Assembly: GCF_002776695.1 (NCBI RefSeq)
Contig: NZ_LFJC01000003.1
Coordinates: 4,822,896-4,886,895, forward strand
Origin: Bradyrhizobium nitroreducens
GTDB taxonomy: Bacteria; Pseudomonadota; Alphaproteobacteria; Rhizobiales; Xanthobacteraceae
DNA length: 64,000 bases
Direction of reading: 5' to 3'
Of the stretch, positions 1 to 9,800 are shown piece by piece; position 1 is the stretch's first letter; the number at the start of each line of letters is the position of its first letter. The notes below the pieces were generated by a model that ran no database searches, was not told the origin of the DNA, and saw only the letters and a list, made by a program, of their open reading frames with translations. Made by a program: the position numbers and the translations under genes.

Positions 1-519
1 ATCATCGAGGACACGCCGCCGATGCGCGAGGCGGTCGAGTGGCAGATCAAGCTCTGGCTCGGCGACGGCTATGAGGCGCAGCTCGAGATGGCCGAGCGCG
101 AGGGCGATCCCGGCGCGCTGGCCTGCCTGCGCGGCAACCGCGGCAGGGTCACGCCGATGGACCAGGCGAACTACGCCAAGGCGCTGACCCGAAGAGCCAC
201 GCTGACGCGCGAGTGGATGCTGTTCTTCGAGACATATGCGGTGCTGCTGACCCCGGTCTCCGGCGAGCTGCCGTTCCCGGATCATCTCGACTGCAAGGAC
301 GAGGCCTCCTTCAAGCGGGTCTGGGAAGCGCAGCTGCCGCAGATCGCCATTCCCTTCATGGGATTGCCGGGCCTCGTGGTCTCCACCGGTCTCGTCGGCA
401 AGGCGCCGGTCGGCGTGCACGTGGTCTCCGGCCGCTATCGCGAGGATCTGTGCCTGCTCGCAGGCGAGGCGATCGAGGCCGGCGGCGTGCCGCCGTCGCC
501 GATCGATCCAGTGGGCTGA
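1..519 (+). CDS. Amidase, C-terminal part (truncated by window edge)
   Basis: The reading frame is open from the first base and closes at 517-519, so only the last 172 residues are present. The end has the usual close of amidase-signature (AS) hydrolases: a segment on a substrate discussed as LTPV near the middle, then a run of small residues with GLPGLVVSTG and a final GVHVVSGRYRED stretch before the last helix. The catalytic Ser-Ser-Lys core lies upstream of the window and cannot be checked. AS enzymes hydrolyse amide bonds; the substrate cannot be told from this part. The stop is 2 bp from the next start, so it is probably cotranscribed with the glutathione peroxidase gene. Confidence 0.8.
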   Translation: MIEDTPPMREAVEWQIKLWLGDGYEAQLEMAEREGDPGALACLRGNRGRVTPMDQANYAKALTRRATLTREWMLFFETYAVLLTPVSGELPFPDHLDCKDEASFKRVWEAQLPQIAIPFMGLPGLVVSTGLVGKAPVGVHVVSGRYREDLCLLAGEAIEAGGVPPSPIDPVG

Positions 520-521
520 CG

Positions 522-998
522 ATGACCGCCATCTACGACTTCAAGGCCAACTCGCTTGCCGGCGAGGAGGTCGTCCTGAAACGTTTCGAAGGGCAGGTGC
601 TGCTGATCGTCAACACCGCGAGCAAATGCGGTTTCACGCCGCAATATCGCGGGCTGGAGGACCTGCATCGCGATCTCTCTCCGCGCGGCTTCTCCGTGCT
701 CGGCTTTCCCTGCAACCAGTTCGGGGCGCAGGAGCCGGGGCAGGCGAGCGAGATCCAGGAATTCTGCTCGACCAATTACGACGTCACCTTCCCGCTGTTC
801 GAGAAGATCGACGTCAACGGGCCGAAGGCGCACCCTCTGTATGAGTACCTGAAACGCCAGCAATCGGGCCTGCTGGGCGCCTCCATCAAATGGAATTTCA
901 CCAAATTCCTGGTGGACCGTGCCGGCAAGGTGGTCGCGCGCTACGCGCCGACGGCGCGGCCCGAAGGATTGCGCAATCAAATCGAAACACTGTTGTGA
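522..998 (+). CDS. Glutathione peroxidase family protein (thioredoxin-type)
   Basis: 158 residues, the normal length for the family, which reduces hydrogen peroxide and lipid hydroperoxides in the cytoplasm. The peroxidatic Cys36 sits in NTASKCGFTPQY, Gln66 in FPCNQFG, and Trp124-Asn125 in KWNFTKFL, giving the full catalytic tetrad. A second Cys at 82 (EFC) is at the place of the resolving cysteine of 2-Cys, thioredoxin-dependent members, so thioredoxin rather than glutathione is the likely reductant (inference from the family). No signal peptide. The start ATG is 2 bp after the amidase stop. Confidence 0.93.
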   Translation: MTAIYDFKANSLAGEEVVLKRFEGQVLLIVNTASKCGFTPQYRGLEDLHRDLSPRGFSVLGFPCNQFGAQEPGQASEIQEFCSTNYDVTFPLFEKIDVNGPKAHPLYEYLKRQQSGLLGASIKWNFTKFLVDRAGKVVARYAPTARPEGLRNQIETLL

Positions 999-1009
999 GC
1001 GAGACAATC

Positions 1010-1252
1010 ATGAGCGACGAATTTCCCGACCGCCTGTCGGTCGATCCGAACAGCCCCTATTACAACGCGGACATCCTGTCGCGCGACGTCGGCATCCGCT
1101 TCAAGGGCATCGAGAAGACCAATGTCGAGGAGTACTGCATCAGCGAAGGCTGGGTCCGCGTCACCGCAGGCAACGCCAGGGATCGCCACGGCAATCCGCT
1201 GACCATCAAGGTGCACGGGCCGGTGGAGCCGTATTTCAGGGATAAGAAGTAA
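1010..1252 (+). CDS. DUF3297 family protein
   Basis: 80-residue soluble protein starting 11 bp after the peroxidase gene, in the same direction, so probably in one operon. It opens with a conserved acidic start (MSDEFPDRLSVDPNSPYY) and continues with GIRFKGIEKTNVEEYCISEGW, which I recognise as the DUF3297 family. Function is unknown. No membrane segment or metal motif is seen; one Cys lies in EEYC. The C-terminus is a short basic tail. Confidence 0.85.
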   Translation: MSDEFPDRLSVDPNSPYYNADILSRDVGIRFKGIEKTNVEEYCISEGWVRVTAGNARDRHGNPLTIKVHGPVEPYFRDKK

Positions 1253-1308
1253 CGGCGGAGCCGTCATCGCGGTACGATCGGAGGCGCAGCGCGTCCAAAT
1301 AGATCCCC

Positions 1309-1435
1309 GTCACCCTGAGGTGCTCGCCTCTTCGGCGAGCCTCGAAGGGCGACGGCCCGGCTGCACCTCGGCCGTTCATCCTTCGAGGCTCTCGGCGCGA
1401 TGCTTTGCATCGCGCCACTCGCACCTCAGGATGAC
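1309..1435. repeat. Intergenic palindromic repeat (CACCCTGAGGTGC type)
   Basis: The left arm GTCACCCTGAGGTGC (1309-1323) is matched by the right arm GCACCTCAGGATGAC (1421-1435). Inner arms pair CTCGAAGG with CCTTCGAG, and a further internal hairpin is present. The whole can fold as a long branched stem. It lies between two same-strand genes and has no open frame of its own. It looks like a dispersed rhizobial intergenic mosaic repeat. Confidence 0.7.
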
Positions 1436-1478
1436 GGAGAAACAGTCGCGAAATTTCTGATCACAGAGGCAAACCCCC

Positions 1479-2648
1479 ATGTCCGTCCGCATCGTCGACG
1501 TCCGCGAAATTACAAAACCGATCTCGTCCCCGATCCGCAACGCCTATATCGACTTCACCAAAATGACGACCAGCCTCGTCGCCGTCGTCACCGACGTGGT
1601 ACGCGACGGCAGGCGCGTCGTCGGCTATGGCTTCAATTCCAATGGCCGCTACGGGCAGGGCGGTCTGATCCGCGAGCGCTTTGCCCCGCGCATTCTGGAG
1701 GCCGATCCGAAGAAGCTTCTGAACGAGGCCGGCGACAATCTCGACCCCGACAAGGTCTGGGCCGCGATGATGACCAACGAAAAGCCGGGCGGCCATGGCG
1801 AGCGCTCGGTCGCGGTCGGTACCATCGACATGGCGGTGTGGGATGCGGTGGCGAAGATCGCGGGCAAGCCGCTGTTCCGCCTGCTCGCCGAACGCCATGG
1901 CGTCAACGCCAATCCGCGCGTCTTCGTCTACGCCGCCGGCGGCTATTACTATCCCGGCAAGGGCCTGTCGATGCTGCGCGGCGAGATGCGCGGCTATCTC
2001 GACCGCGGCTACAACGTCGTGAAGATGAAGATCGGCGGCGCCGATATCGGCGAGGACCGTAAGCGCATCGAGGCCGTGCTGGAAGAGATCGGCAAGGACG
2101 CGCAGCTCGCCGTCGACGCCAACGGCCGTTTCAATCTGGAGACCGGCATCGCCTACGCCAAGATGCTGCGGGACTATCCGCTGTTCTGGTACGAGGAGGT
2201 CGGCGATCCCCTCGATTACGCATTGCAGGCCGCGCTCGCCGAATTCTATCCGGGCCCGATGGCAACCGGTGAAAACCTGTTCAGCCATCAGGACGCCCGC
2301 AATCTCATTCGCTACGGCGGCATGCGCCCCGACCGCGACTGGCTGCAATTCGACTGCGCGCTGTCCTACGGCCTGTGCGAATACCAGCGCACGCTGGAGG
2401 TGCTGAAGACCCACGGCTGGTCTCCCAGCCGCTGCATCCCGCATGGCGGCCACCAGATGTCGCTCAACATCGCAGCGGGCCTCGGGCTCGGCGGCAACGA
2501 AAGCTATCCCGACCTGTTCCAGCCCTATGGCGGCTTCCCCGACGGCGTCCGCGTCGAGAGCGGCCACATCACCATGCCGGATCTCCCCGGCATCGGCTTC
2601 GAAGGCAAGTCGGATCTCTACAAGGAAATGAAGGCGCTGGCGGAGTAG
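1479..2648 (+). CDS. tarD: D(-)-tartrate dehydratase, enolase superfamily
   Basis: 389 residues. It dehydrates D-tartrate to oxaloacetate with Mg2+. The sequence closely follows what I recall of the structurally characterised Bradyrhizobium japonicum TarD: the KxK motif gives Lys182/Lys184 in VVKMKIGG, His322 lies in IPHGGHQ, and the metal ligands are Asp213 (VDANG), Glu239 (WYEE) and Glu265 (ATGEN). N-terminal capping domain about 1-125, then the barrel. It stands alone: no tartrate transporter or regulator is adjacent, and a repeat separates it from the upstream operon. Confidence 0.93.
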   Translation: MSVRIVDVREITKPISSPIRNAYIDFTKMTTSLVAVVTDVVRDGRRVVGYGFNSNGRYGQGGLIRERFAPRILEADPKKLLNEAGDNLDPDKVWAAMMTNEKPGGHGERSVAVGTIDMAVWDAVAKIAGKPLFRLLAERHGVNANPRVFVYAAGGYYYPGKGLSMLRGEMRGYLDRGYNVVKMKIGGADIGEDRKRIEAVLEEIGKDAQLAVDANGRFNLETGIAYAKMLRDYPLFWYEEVGDPLDYALQAALAEFYPGPMATGENLFSHQDARNLIRYGGMRPDRDWLQFDCALSYGLCEYQRTLEVLKTHGWSPSRCIPHGGHQMSLNIAAGLGLGGNESYPDLFQPYGGFPDGVRVESGHITMPDLPGIGFEGKSDLYKEMKALAE

Positions 2649-2678
2649 GGTCGGGTGCGAAGGCCGCGCCTTAAGACC

Positions 2679-2838
2679 CGGTGTCGTCCCGGACAAGCGA
2701 AGCGCAGATCCGGGATCCATAACCCCAGGGAGAGGTTATGGAGCGAGCTGGTAACTCCGAGTCTTCGCCAGACTCGATCCTGTGTATGGATCCCGGATCA
2801 GCGCTCCGCTTCGCTGCGCTTGTCCGGGATGACGACTG
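2679..2838. repeat. Intergenic palindromic repeat, GGTAACTCCGAG type, copy 1
   Basis: Outer arms GTCGTCCCGGACAAGCG and CGCTTGTCCGGGATGAC pair, inner arms GATCCGGGATCCATA and TATGGATCCCGGATC pair, and the loop region carries CTGGTAACTCCGAGTCTTCG. A second member with the same loop words lies at about 60729-60885. It sits between convergent genes (tarD and malonyl-CoA decarboxylase), so it may also act in transcript ends. Confidence 0.75.
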
Positions 2839-2848
2839 AGTGTGCGTC

Positions 2849-4201
2849 TTACGACAACCGCATATCCAGCAGCCGCCGTCCTTCGCCCTTCAGCAGCTTC
2901 TTCACCGCGCTGGATGCCACGACCTCGCCGTCATTGGCATAGGCCTCGTGGTTCTTCTCGATGTCGTCGAGGCGGTAGAGGTAGTTGACCATCACGCCGG
3001 CGGATTCGCGCAATCCCTTCGGCGAGAGGTCGCCGAGCCAGTTGATGCGCTCGAGCCTTGCGCCGTTGCCGAGATGGAAGCGGGCGACGGAATCGATCAG
3101 CTTGCCCTTCGGCGTGCGCGCCTTGAGGAAATAGTGCGCCGCCAGCGGCTCGATCACGCCGCGAAGCAGGGCCGTCGTCTCGGGGCTCTCGAACCATTTG
3201 GGATCGTCGAGGCGCTTCAGCGTCTCGCGGTCCTCGTCCGACAGCGGCAGATCCTTGTCCTGCTTCACCCAGGCCATGAAGCCCGGCACCGGCGACAGGG
3301 TCACGAAAGTGTCGAGCTTCGGCAACTCGCGGCGCAGCTCTTCCACCACCTGCTTGATCAGGAAGCTGCCGAAGGAGATGCCGCCAAGGCCACGTTGTGT
3401 ATTCGAGATCGAATAAAAAACGGCGGTGCGCGCGCGGTCGGTCGGCAGATGCTGGCGGTCGACCGCAAGCAGCGGCGCGATCGCGCCCGGGATCGTCTCG
3501 GTCAGCGCCACCTCGACGAAGATCAGGGGCTCGTCGACCATCGCGGGGTGGAAGAAGGCGTAGCAGCGGCGGTCGACCGGATCGATGCGGCGGCGCAGAT
3601 CGTCCCAGTCGGAGATCTCGTGCACGGCCTCGTAACGGATGATCTTTTCGAGGATGTTGGCCGGCGTCGACCAGTCGATCCTGCGCAGCACGAGGAACCC
3701 CCTGTTGAACCACGAAGAAAGAAGATGCGAGATGTCGCGATCGAGCGCTGCGAGATCGGTGTGCCCGTTCATCATGCCGAGCAGATCGGCGCGCATGTTG
3801 ACGAGCTCGCCGGTGCCGCCGGGCGCTCGGTTGAGCCGGCGGATCAGCTCCTGCCGGCGCGGCTCCGAGGCGAAATGCAAGGAGCTCGCGTCCTCGTCGC
3901 TGGGCGCCGCGCGCCATGTCTCGATGGCCTTGGACAGACGCTCCCGGTCCGGGCCGAAATCGCGTACCAATCCGTCGAAGAAGGCGCGGCGTCCTGCCGC
4001 ATCCAGCTCCCGGTAGATGTCGAGCACCTCGCGCGCGATGGCGATGCCCGATGCTTCGCCCCGGCCCGACAGCAGCGCGTCGCAGAGCTCGATCAGCCCG
4101 TCGGCATCCGGTCTGGTGTCGGCGGAATCGCCGCGACGAAGCAGCGTGCGGCCGCGCTCGGAGATGGTGGCGAGCAGATCGGAGAAGAAGGCGTTGGCCA
4201 T
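2849..4201 (-). CDS. Malonyl-CoA decarboxylase
   Basis: 450 residues. Converts malonyl-CoA to acetyl-CoA and CO2. The N-terminal half is the helical domain; the C-terminal half is the acetyltransferase-like catalytic domain, with SISNTQRGLGGISFG and TLSPVPGFMAW, which are strongly conserved in the family, and a later histidine in PLAAHYFLKA suited to be the catalytic His. In Rhizobium the homologue is MatA of the malonate operon matABC, but here no matB (malonyl-CoA synthetase) or matC (carrier) is next to it. No membrane segment. Full family length. Confidence 0.93.
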   Translation of the reverse strand: MANAFFSDLLATISERGRTLLRRGDSADTRPDADGLIELCDALLSGRGEASGIAIAREVLDIYRELDAAGRRAFFDGLVRDFGPDRERLSKAIETWRAAPSDEDASSLHFASEPRRQELIRRLNRAPGGTGELVNMRADLLGMMNGHTDLAALDRDISHLLSSWFNRGFLVLRRIDWSTPANILEKIIRYEAVHEISDWDDLRRRIDPVDRRCYAFFHPAMVDEPLIFVEVALTETIPGAIAPLLAVDRQHLPTDRARTAVFYSISNTQRGLGGISFGSFLIKQVVEELRRELPKLDTFVTLSPVPGFMAWVKQDKDLPLSDEDRETLKRLDDPKWFESPETTALLRGVIEPLAAHYFLKARTPKGKLIDSVARFHLGNGARLERINWLGDLSPKGLRESAGVMVNYLYRLDDIEKNHEAYANDGEVVASSAVKKLLKGEGRRLLDMRLS

Positions 4202-4373
4202 CGGGACTTTCGTGTCAGGTTTGTGCGTTGCGGAAGCTTACACGGAATTTGGACGGAGACCGATCACAATCAAGCGGAGGAATGCGGCAACTTTAGTCGG
4301 GCCGTGCGTTTGGAGAATGGCGGCATGCTGGGCGAAGCGGTGCGTTTGCATACGGGCACTCCAGTTTCCACAA

Positions 4374-4459
4374 CGTCATGGCCGGGCCTGTCCCGGCCAT
4401 CCACGCCTTGCCACGCGGCACGAAGAGCGTGGATGCCCGGGACAAGCCCGGGCATGACG
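4374..4459. repeat. Intergenic palindromic repeat (CGTCATGGCCGGGC type)
   Basis: Left arm CGTCATGGCCGGGC with CCACGC pairs with right arm GCGTGGATGCCCGGG ending in GGGCATGACG. It lies in the 280-bp gap between the malonyl-CoA decarboxylase start and the AraC gene end. The related element at 48173-48245 shares the GGCCGGG...CATGAC arms. Confidence 0.7.
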
Positions 4460-4481
4460 ACCTGCTGCGAATGGTGGCAGC

Positions 4482-5303
4482 CTATTTCCCCGCAAACTCC
4501 GTCGGCGTCCGTCCCGTCACCTGACGGAACGCGGCCGAGAAGGCGGGCACGCTGGCATAGCCGAGCTGGGTCGCGAGCTGTTTCACCGAGACATTCGCAT
4601 CCGTCGACAGCCGCTGGATGGCAGCCGCAATCCTTGCGCGCTGGCACCAGCTCTTGAAGCTGAGCTGTGTTTCGCTCGAGAACAGCCGCGACAATGTCCG
4701 CGCCGACGTTCCGACCTCGCGCGCCAGCGTGTCGATGTCGTGCAAGCCGGTGGGATCGTCGAGCACGATCAGCGCGGCGCGGCGGCAGCGCGGCTCGTGC
4801 GGCAGGGGCACGAAGGTCGCGGAATCCTCGGCCTGGTGCAATTCCAGCATCACGAGGCGCACGAGCAGCTCGGTGCGCTCCTCGGTATTGCGCGAATCGA
4901 ACAGTGCGAGGATCGCCTGGTTGAGCAACGGCGACACCCGCACCACGAACTCCCTGGTCAATCCCTCATAGCGCCGCTCGCGCTTCAGCCACGACAGGTC
5001 GAAATACAGCGTGCGCATCTCGATGTCGGCGAGCAGGTCGAGGGCGTGCTCGAGCCCGGCCGGTACCCAGACCGCCCGGTCCGGCGGCACCAGCCAGCGG
5101 CCCTCGGGCGTCGTCACCTGCATGGTGCCCTTCGCCGCATAGATCAGCTGCGCCTCGCGGTGCAGATGGGGCTCGATCCGCATTCCCTTGGGATAGTCGC
5201 GCGCGACCAGGTGCACGCCGGCGGGCGAGCGGTGGTTGCTCCGGACCTCCCGCAGGATTGGCGTTTCCAAGATTGGCGTTTCCAAGACAGTCATTGGCAG
5301 CAT
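4482..5303 (-). CDS. AraC family transcriptional regulator (N-terminal cupin)
   Basis: 273 residues. Residues about 25-100 form a cupin sensor domain (HLHREAQLIYAAKGTMQV, then VPPDRAVWVPAGLEH). The last 100 residues hold the double helix-turn-helix of AraC/XylS proteins, ending in LGYASVPAFSAAFRQVTGRTP. It is divergent from the MFS transporter with 53 bp between the starts, so it probably controls that gene and itself. The extreme N-terminus has a duplicated LETPI unit from a 15-bp tandem repeat (see findings); translation could begin at Met1 or Met4. The layout recalls NimR/NimT, but the transporter is of another family. Confidence 0.88.
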   Translation of the reverse strand: MLPMTVLETPILETPILREVRSNHRSPAGVHLVARDYPKGMRIEPHLHREAQLIYAAKGTMQVTTPEGRWLVPPDRAVWVPAGLEHALDLLADIEMRTLYFDLSWLKRERRYEGLTREFVVRVSPLLNQAILALFDSRNTEERTELLVRLVMLELHQAEDSATFVPLPHEPRCRRAALIVLDDPTGLHDIDTLAREVGTSARTLSRLFSSETQLSFKSWCQRARIAAAIQRLSTDANVSVKQLATQLGYASVPAFSAAFRQVTGRTPTEFAGK

Positions 5304-5356
5304 CCCGTCATGGGGAGGACATATAACTCATTTCGGAGCAGGAGAGGATTCGGGAA

Positions 5357-6529
5357 ATGAACAGCCCAAGCCGGGTGATCAGTTTCGTCAACGCAGGCCA
5401 TTTCATCGACCATTATTCGATGCTGATCTTCGCCGCCGCGGTGATCATCATGGGCCCGGCGCTCGGCATGGCCTATTCGGAGCTCTTGCCGTATGCGACG
5501 CCGGGCTTCGTCGCCTTCGGCGCTGGCTCGCTGCTCACCGGCTGGCTCGGCGACCGCTGGAGCCGCCGCCACATGATGCTGATCTTCTTCGTCGGCATCG
5601 GGGCATCCATGATCTCGGTCGGCCTGGTGCAGACCCCGGCGCAGCTCGGCGCCGCCCTGCTTGCGATCGGCATCTTCGCCTCGATCTACCATCCCGTCGG
5701 CACCGCGATGATCGTGTCCTATGCCGACCGGCTCGGCCGCGAGATGGGCATCAACGGCGTCTGGGGCAATCTCGGCGTGGCCTCCTCGGCGCTGGTCACC
5801 GGTGTGATCGGGCAATATCTCGGCTGGCGCTTTGCCTTCATCGTCCCCGGCGTGGTCACCATCCTGATCGGGATCGCCTTCGCGATGTTGGTCGTGCATG
5901 AGGACCGCAAGGGCGCCAAGCAGGCGGCGGCGCAAGCGCGGGTGGCAAAACAGGACATGTGGCGCGTGGTGCTGTCGCTGCTGATCGTGGTGATCGCGAT
6001 CTCGACCACGTTCAACGCCGTCACAGTCGCGCTGCCAAAACTGTTTGCGGAGCGGCTCGCCGACCTGACCAGGAGCCCGGCGCTGCTCGGGGTCATCGCC
6101 GCCTGCGTCTACGTGTTCGGCGCGATGACGCAGTACACGATCGGTCGGCTGCTCGACCGCTACTCGCTGAAGACGGTGGCCCTGCCGCTGTCCTTCATGC
6201 TGGCGCCATTCCTGTATCTGGCCGCGAGCCTGAACAACCTGCCGCTGATTTTGGTGTCGATCGGCATCGTCATGGGCGCGTTCGGCCAGGTCACGGTGAA
6301 CGACGCCATGGTCGGCAAGTACACCAGCGAGGAATGGCGCTCGCGCGCCTATGCGGTACGCTATTTCATCGGCTTCACCGCGGCCGGCGCCTCGGTCGGC
6401 CTCGTCGCCTGGCTCTACGAGCAGGGCGGCTTCGTGACGATGCTGCACGCCTTCGCCGGCCTCTGCCTGCTGGCCATCGCAGCCGCGATCATCCTGCCCC
6501 GCGAGATCCGGACGCCGCAGGCGGTGTGA
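5357..6529 (+). CDS. MFS transporter
   Basis: 390 residues with about twelve hydrophobic segments. The loop between helices 2 and 3 has GWLGDRWSRRHMM, the MFS signature, and helix 4 has SIYHPVG, as in Fsr/NarK-like exporters. No substrate can be read from the sequence. The divergent AraC gene 53 bp upstream suggests induction by a small molecule that the cupin domain senses, perhaps the exported compound. A hairpin terminator follows after a repeat. Confidence 0.88.
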   Translation: MNSPSRVISFVNAGHFIDHYSMLIFAAAVIIMGPALGMAYSELLPYATPGFVAFGAGSLLTGWLGDRWSRRHMMLIFFVGIGASMISVGLVQTPAQLGAALLAIGIFASIYHPVGTAMIVSYADRLGREMGINGVWGNLGVASSALVTGVIGQYLGWRFAFIVPGVVTILIGIAFAMLVVHEDRKGAKQAAAQARVAKQDMWRVVLSLLIVVIAISTTFNAVTVALPKLFAERLADLTRSPALLGVIAACVYVFGAMTQYTIGRLLDRYSLKTVALPLSFMLAPFLYLAASLNNLPLILVSIGIVMGAFGQVTVNDAMVGKYTSEEWRSRAYAVRYFIGFTAAGASVGLVAWLYEQGGFVTMLHAFAGLCLLAIAAAIILPREIRTPQAV

Positions 6530-6836
6530 CGTCTCGTGTCCCGGACAAGCGCAGCGCAGAGCCGGGACCCAGAGCCGCGAGTCCCCGTGCCGCATGGGCC
6601 CCGGCTCTGCAGCGCACCGCACCGGACGATGCTTCGCATCGCCGGGGCGCTGCACTGCGTCCGGGGCACGAGCGGGGGGCGCCTCGCCGAACGTCCACCG
6701 ATGATGCCATTATGCCCCTGTTTTGCCCGACGATGCAAATCGCTTCGGCAAGACCGAAATTTTCGTGAGACTTTTCAACCCCATCGCTACTGTGCATGGG
6801 GTTGTTTTCACACTTTTTGTTTGAACCGGCTGAGAA
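6530..6836. repeat. 307-bp gap: palindromic repeat (CTCGTGTCCCGGA type) plus terminator
   Basis: Bases 6533-6672 form an inverted repeat: CTCGTGTCCCGGA pairs with TCCGGGGCACGAG, with inner arms GAGCCGGGACCC / GGGCCCCGGCTC and a GATGCTTCGCATC hairpin. The element at about 45000-45136 belongs to the same family. The remaining bases hold the terminator listed next and no open frame with coding character. Confidence 0.7.
6776..6808 (+). terminator. Rho-independent terminator after MFS gene
   Basis: CAACCCCAT and ATGGGGTTG form a 9-bp stem with an 11-base loop, followed by TTTT. It sits between the MFS gene and the convergent RND operon; the T-run is on the plus strand. Confidence 0.65.
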
Positions 6837-9800
6837 CTAAGGCTTCACCTCCGCCACCGTCTCCGCCTTCGGCGCCTTCTTGCTCGCCCGCCAGTTCTCG
6901 AAGCGCTGCACCACCACGAAGAAGGCCGGCACGAACAGCACCGCGAGGCAGGTCGAGGCCAGCATGCCCGAGAACACCGTGATGCCGATCGATTTGCGCG
7001 CGCTGGCGCCGGCGCCGGTGGCGAGCACCAGCGGCACCACGCCGAGGATGAAGGCGAACGAGGTCATCAGGATCGGCCGGAAGCGGGCGCGTGCTGCCTC
7101 GATCGCCGACTCCAGCACCGGCTTGCCGTCGCGGCCGTGCAGCTCGAGCCCGACCTCGACGATCAGGATGGCGTTCTTGGCCGACAGCGCGATCAACAGG
7201 ATCAAGCCGATCTGGCAATAGAGGTTGTTGTCGATCTTGAGCCCGGAGAGGATCAGCATCGGCCCGAGCAGCGACAGCGGCACGGCGAGGATCACCGAAA
7301 TCGGCGCGTACCAGCTCTCGTACTGGCCGGCGAGCACCAGATAGACCAGCAGCATGGCGAGCCCGAACACCCAGTAGATCTGGTTCGAGACCGCCTTCTC
7401 CTGATACGACATCGCCGTCCATTCATAGCCGGTGCCGGGCGGCAGCGTCTTGTCGGCGATCTCCTCCATCAGCTTCAGCGACTGGCCGGAGGAGTAGCCC
7501 TGCGCCGGCAGGCCGATCACGGTCGAGGACGGATAGAGATTGTAAAGGCTGATCAGCGACGGGCCGGTCGCCGGCGTGATCGTAGCGACGGTCCCGATCG
7601 GGATCATGTCGCCGTTCGAATTGCGCACCTGCATGTTGGCGATGTCGCGCTCGGTGACGCGGAAGGCCGGATCGGCCTGGGTGTAGACCTGGAATACGCG
7701 GCCGAACTTGTTGAACTGGTTGACGAAGGACGAGCCCAGATAGGTCGACAACGCCGAGAACACCTGGTCGGTCGTGACGTGCAGCGTCTGGGTCTTGACG
7801 CGGTCGATCTCGACGTTGAATTGCGGCACGGAGGAGCGGAACGAGGACTGCACGCGCTGCAGTGCGCTCTGGCTCTGGCCGTTCGAGACCATCGCTCCGG
7901 TGATGGCCTGCAGCTTGGCGAAGTCGCTGTTGCCGTCGCGCAGCTCGACCTGCATCGAGAAGCCGGCGGCGTTGCCGATGCCCTGGATCGGCGGCGGTGG
8001 CAGCACCAGCGTGCGCGCCTCCATGATGGTCGCGAGCTTGTCGTTGAGGCCATAGACCAGCGAGCGCAGATCCTCGCCGGGGCCTTTGCGCGCGTCCCAG
8101 TCCTTCAGGATGATGTAGGCGACGCCGGCATTGGCAAGGCTGGCGCTGTTGTCGAGCGCGGAGATGCCGGCGATGGTGATGACCTGCGCCACGCCGGGCG
8201 TCTCCTTGATCAGCCCACTTGCTTTGTCGAGTACGGCTTGCGTCCGCTCCAGCGCGGCGCCGTCGGGCAACTGCACGGCGGCGATCAGGTAGCCCTGGTC
8301 CTCGATCGGCAGGAAGCCGGTCGGCACTCGCGACAGGCCGTAACCGCTGGCGCCGATGACCAATAGCGCGAATGCGACCGAGATGGTGGCATGCTTCACG
8401 AGGAACGTGATCAGCCTGGTGTAGCCGCGCTCGACGCGGTCATAGACGGCGTTGAAGCCGCGGTAGAAGAAGTTGCGCTGCTCCGGCGGCACCGCCGGCC
8501 GCAGCCAGAGCGCGCATTGGGTCGGCTTCAGCGTCGCCGCGTTGATGGCGGAGAGCAGCGCGGTCGCCGCGATCACCAGCGCGAATTGCGAGTAGATGCG
8601 CCCGGTGAGGCCGGCGAGGAACGAGGCTGGCAGGAACACCGAGATCAGCACCAGCGTGATGCCGACGATCGGGGCGAACAGCTGGTCCATCGCCTTGATC
8701 GCGGCGTCGTGGCCGTTCATGCCCCGCTCGATATTGTGGGCCGCGCCTTCCACCACGACGATGGCGTCGTCGACCACGATGCCGATTGCGAGCACGATCG
8801 CGAACAGCGTCGACATGTTGATGGTGAAGCCGAGCGCCGCCATCGCGGCGAAGGCGCCGATGATGGTGACGGGCACCGTCGTTGCCGGCACCAGCATCGC
8901 GCGCCAGTCCTGCAGGAAGACCAGGATCACGATCAGCACGAGGAGACCTGCCTCGATCAGCGTCATGTAGACCTCGTGCACCGAGGCCTCGACGAACTTG
9001 GTGGTGTCGAACGGCGTGTCGTATTTGATGCCTTCCGGGAAACGCTTGGCGAGGTCGGCCATCTTCTTCTCGACGGCCTGCTCGACCTGAAGCGCATTGG
9101 CGCCGGGCGACTGGAATACGCCGATGCCGACGGCCGGCTGCTTGTTGAGCGAGAAGATCTGGCTGTAAGTCTGCGCGCCGAGCTCGACCCAGCCGACGTC
9201 GCGCACGCGCGTGACGTCGCCGCTGGTGCCCGATTTGACGATGATGTTCTCGAACTGGCTGGTGTCGTCGAGCCGGCCGTTGACGTTGAGCGTGTACTGG
9301 AACGCCTGGCCCGGCGGCGTCGGCGGCGCGCCGACCTGGCCGGCGGAGACCTGCTGGCTCTGCTGCTGGATGGCGTTGATGACGTCCTGCGGCACCAGGC
9401 CGCGAACCTGCAGCTTGTTCGGATCGAGCCAGACCCGCATCGAATATTGGCCGGCGCCGAACACGGTGACGTTGCCGACGCCGGGCAGGCGCGAGAGCTC
9501 GTCGCGGATGTTGATGGTAGCGTAGTTGCTCAGATAAAGGCTGTCGTATCGCGCATCCGGCGAGGTCAGCGTCACGAACAGCAGGATCGAGGTCGACCGC
9601 TTCTGCACGGTGACGCCTTGGTTCTGCACGGCTTGCGGCAATTGCGACAGCGCGCTGGAGACGCGGTTCTGCACCAGCACCTGCGCGAAGTTGAGGTCGG
9701 TGCCGATCTTGAAGGTCACGGTCAGCGTATAGGTGCCGTCGGAGCCGCTGTAGGACTGCATGTAGAGCATGTCCTCGACGCCGTTGACCTGCTGTTCGAT

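Noticed and set aside
2840..4657. 605-codon plus-strand frame over malonyl-CoA decarboxylase
   Set aside because: Antisense shadow of the real gene, with no recognisable domain.
4482..6529. AraC/MFS pair as NimR/NimT
   Set aside because: The regulator fits, but the transporter has the SIYHPVG motif of another MFS group and not the CynX/NimT pattern.
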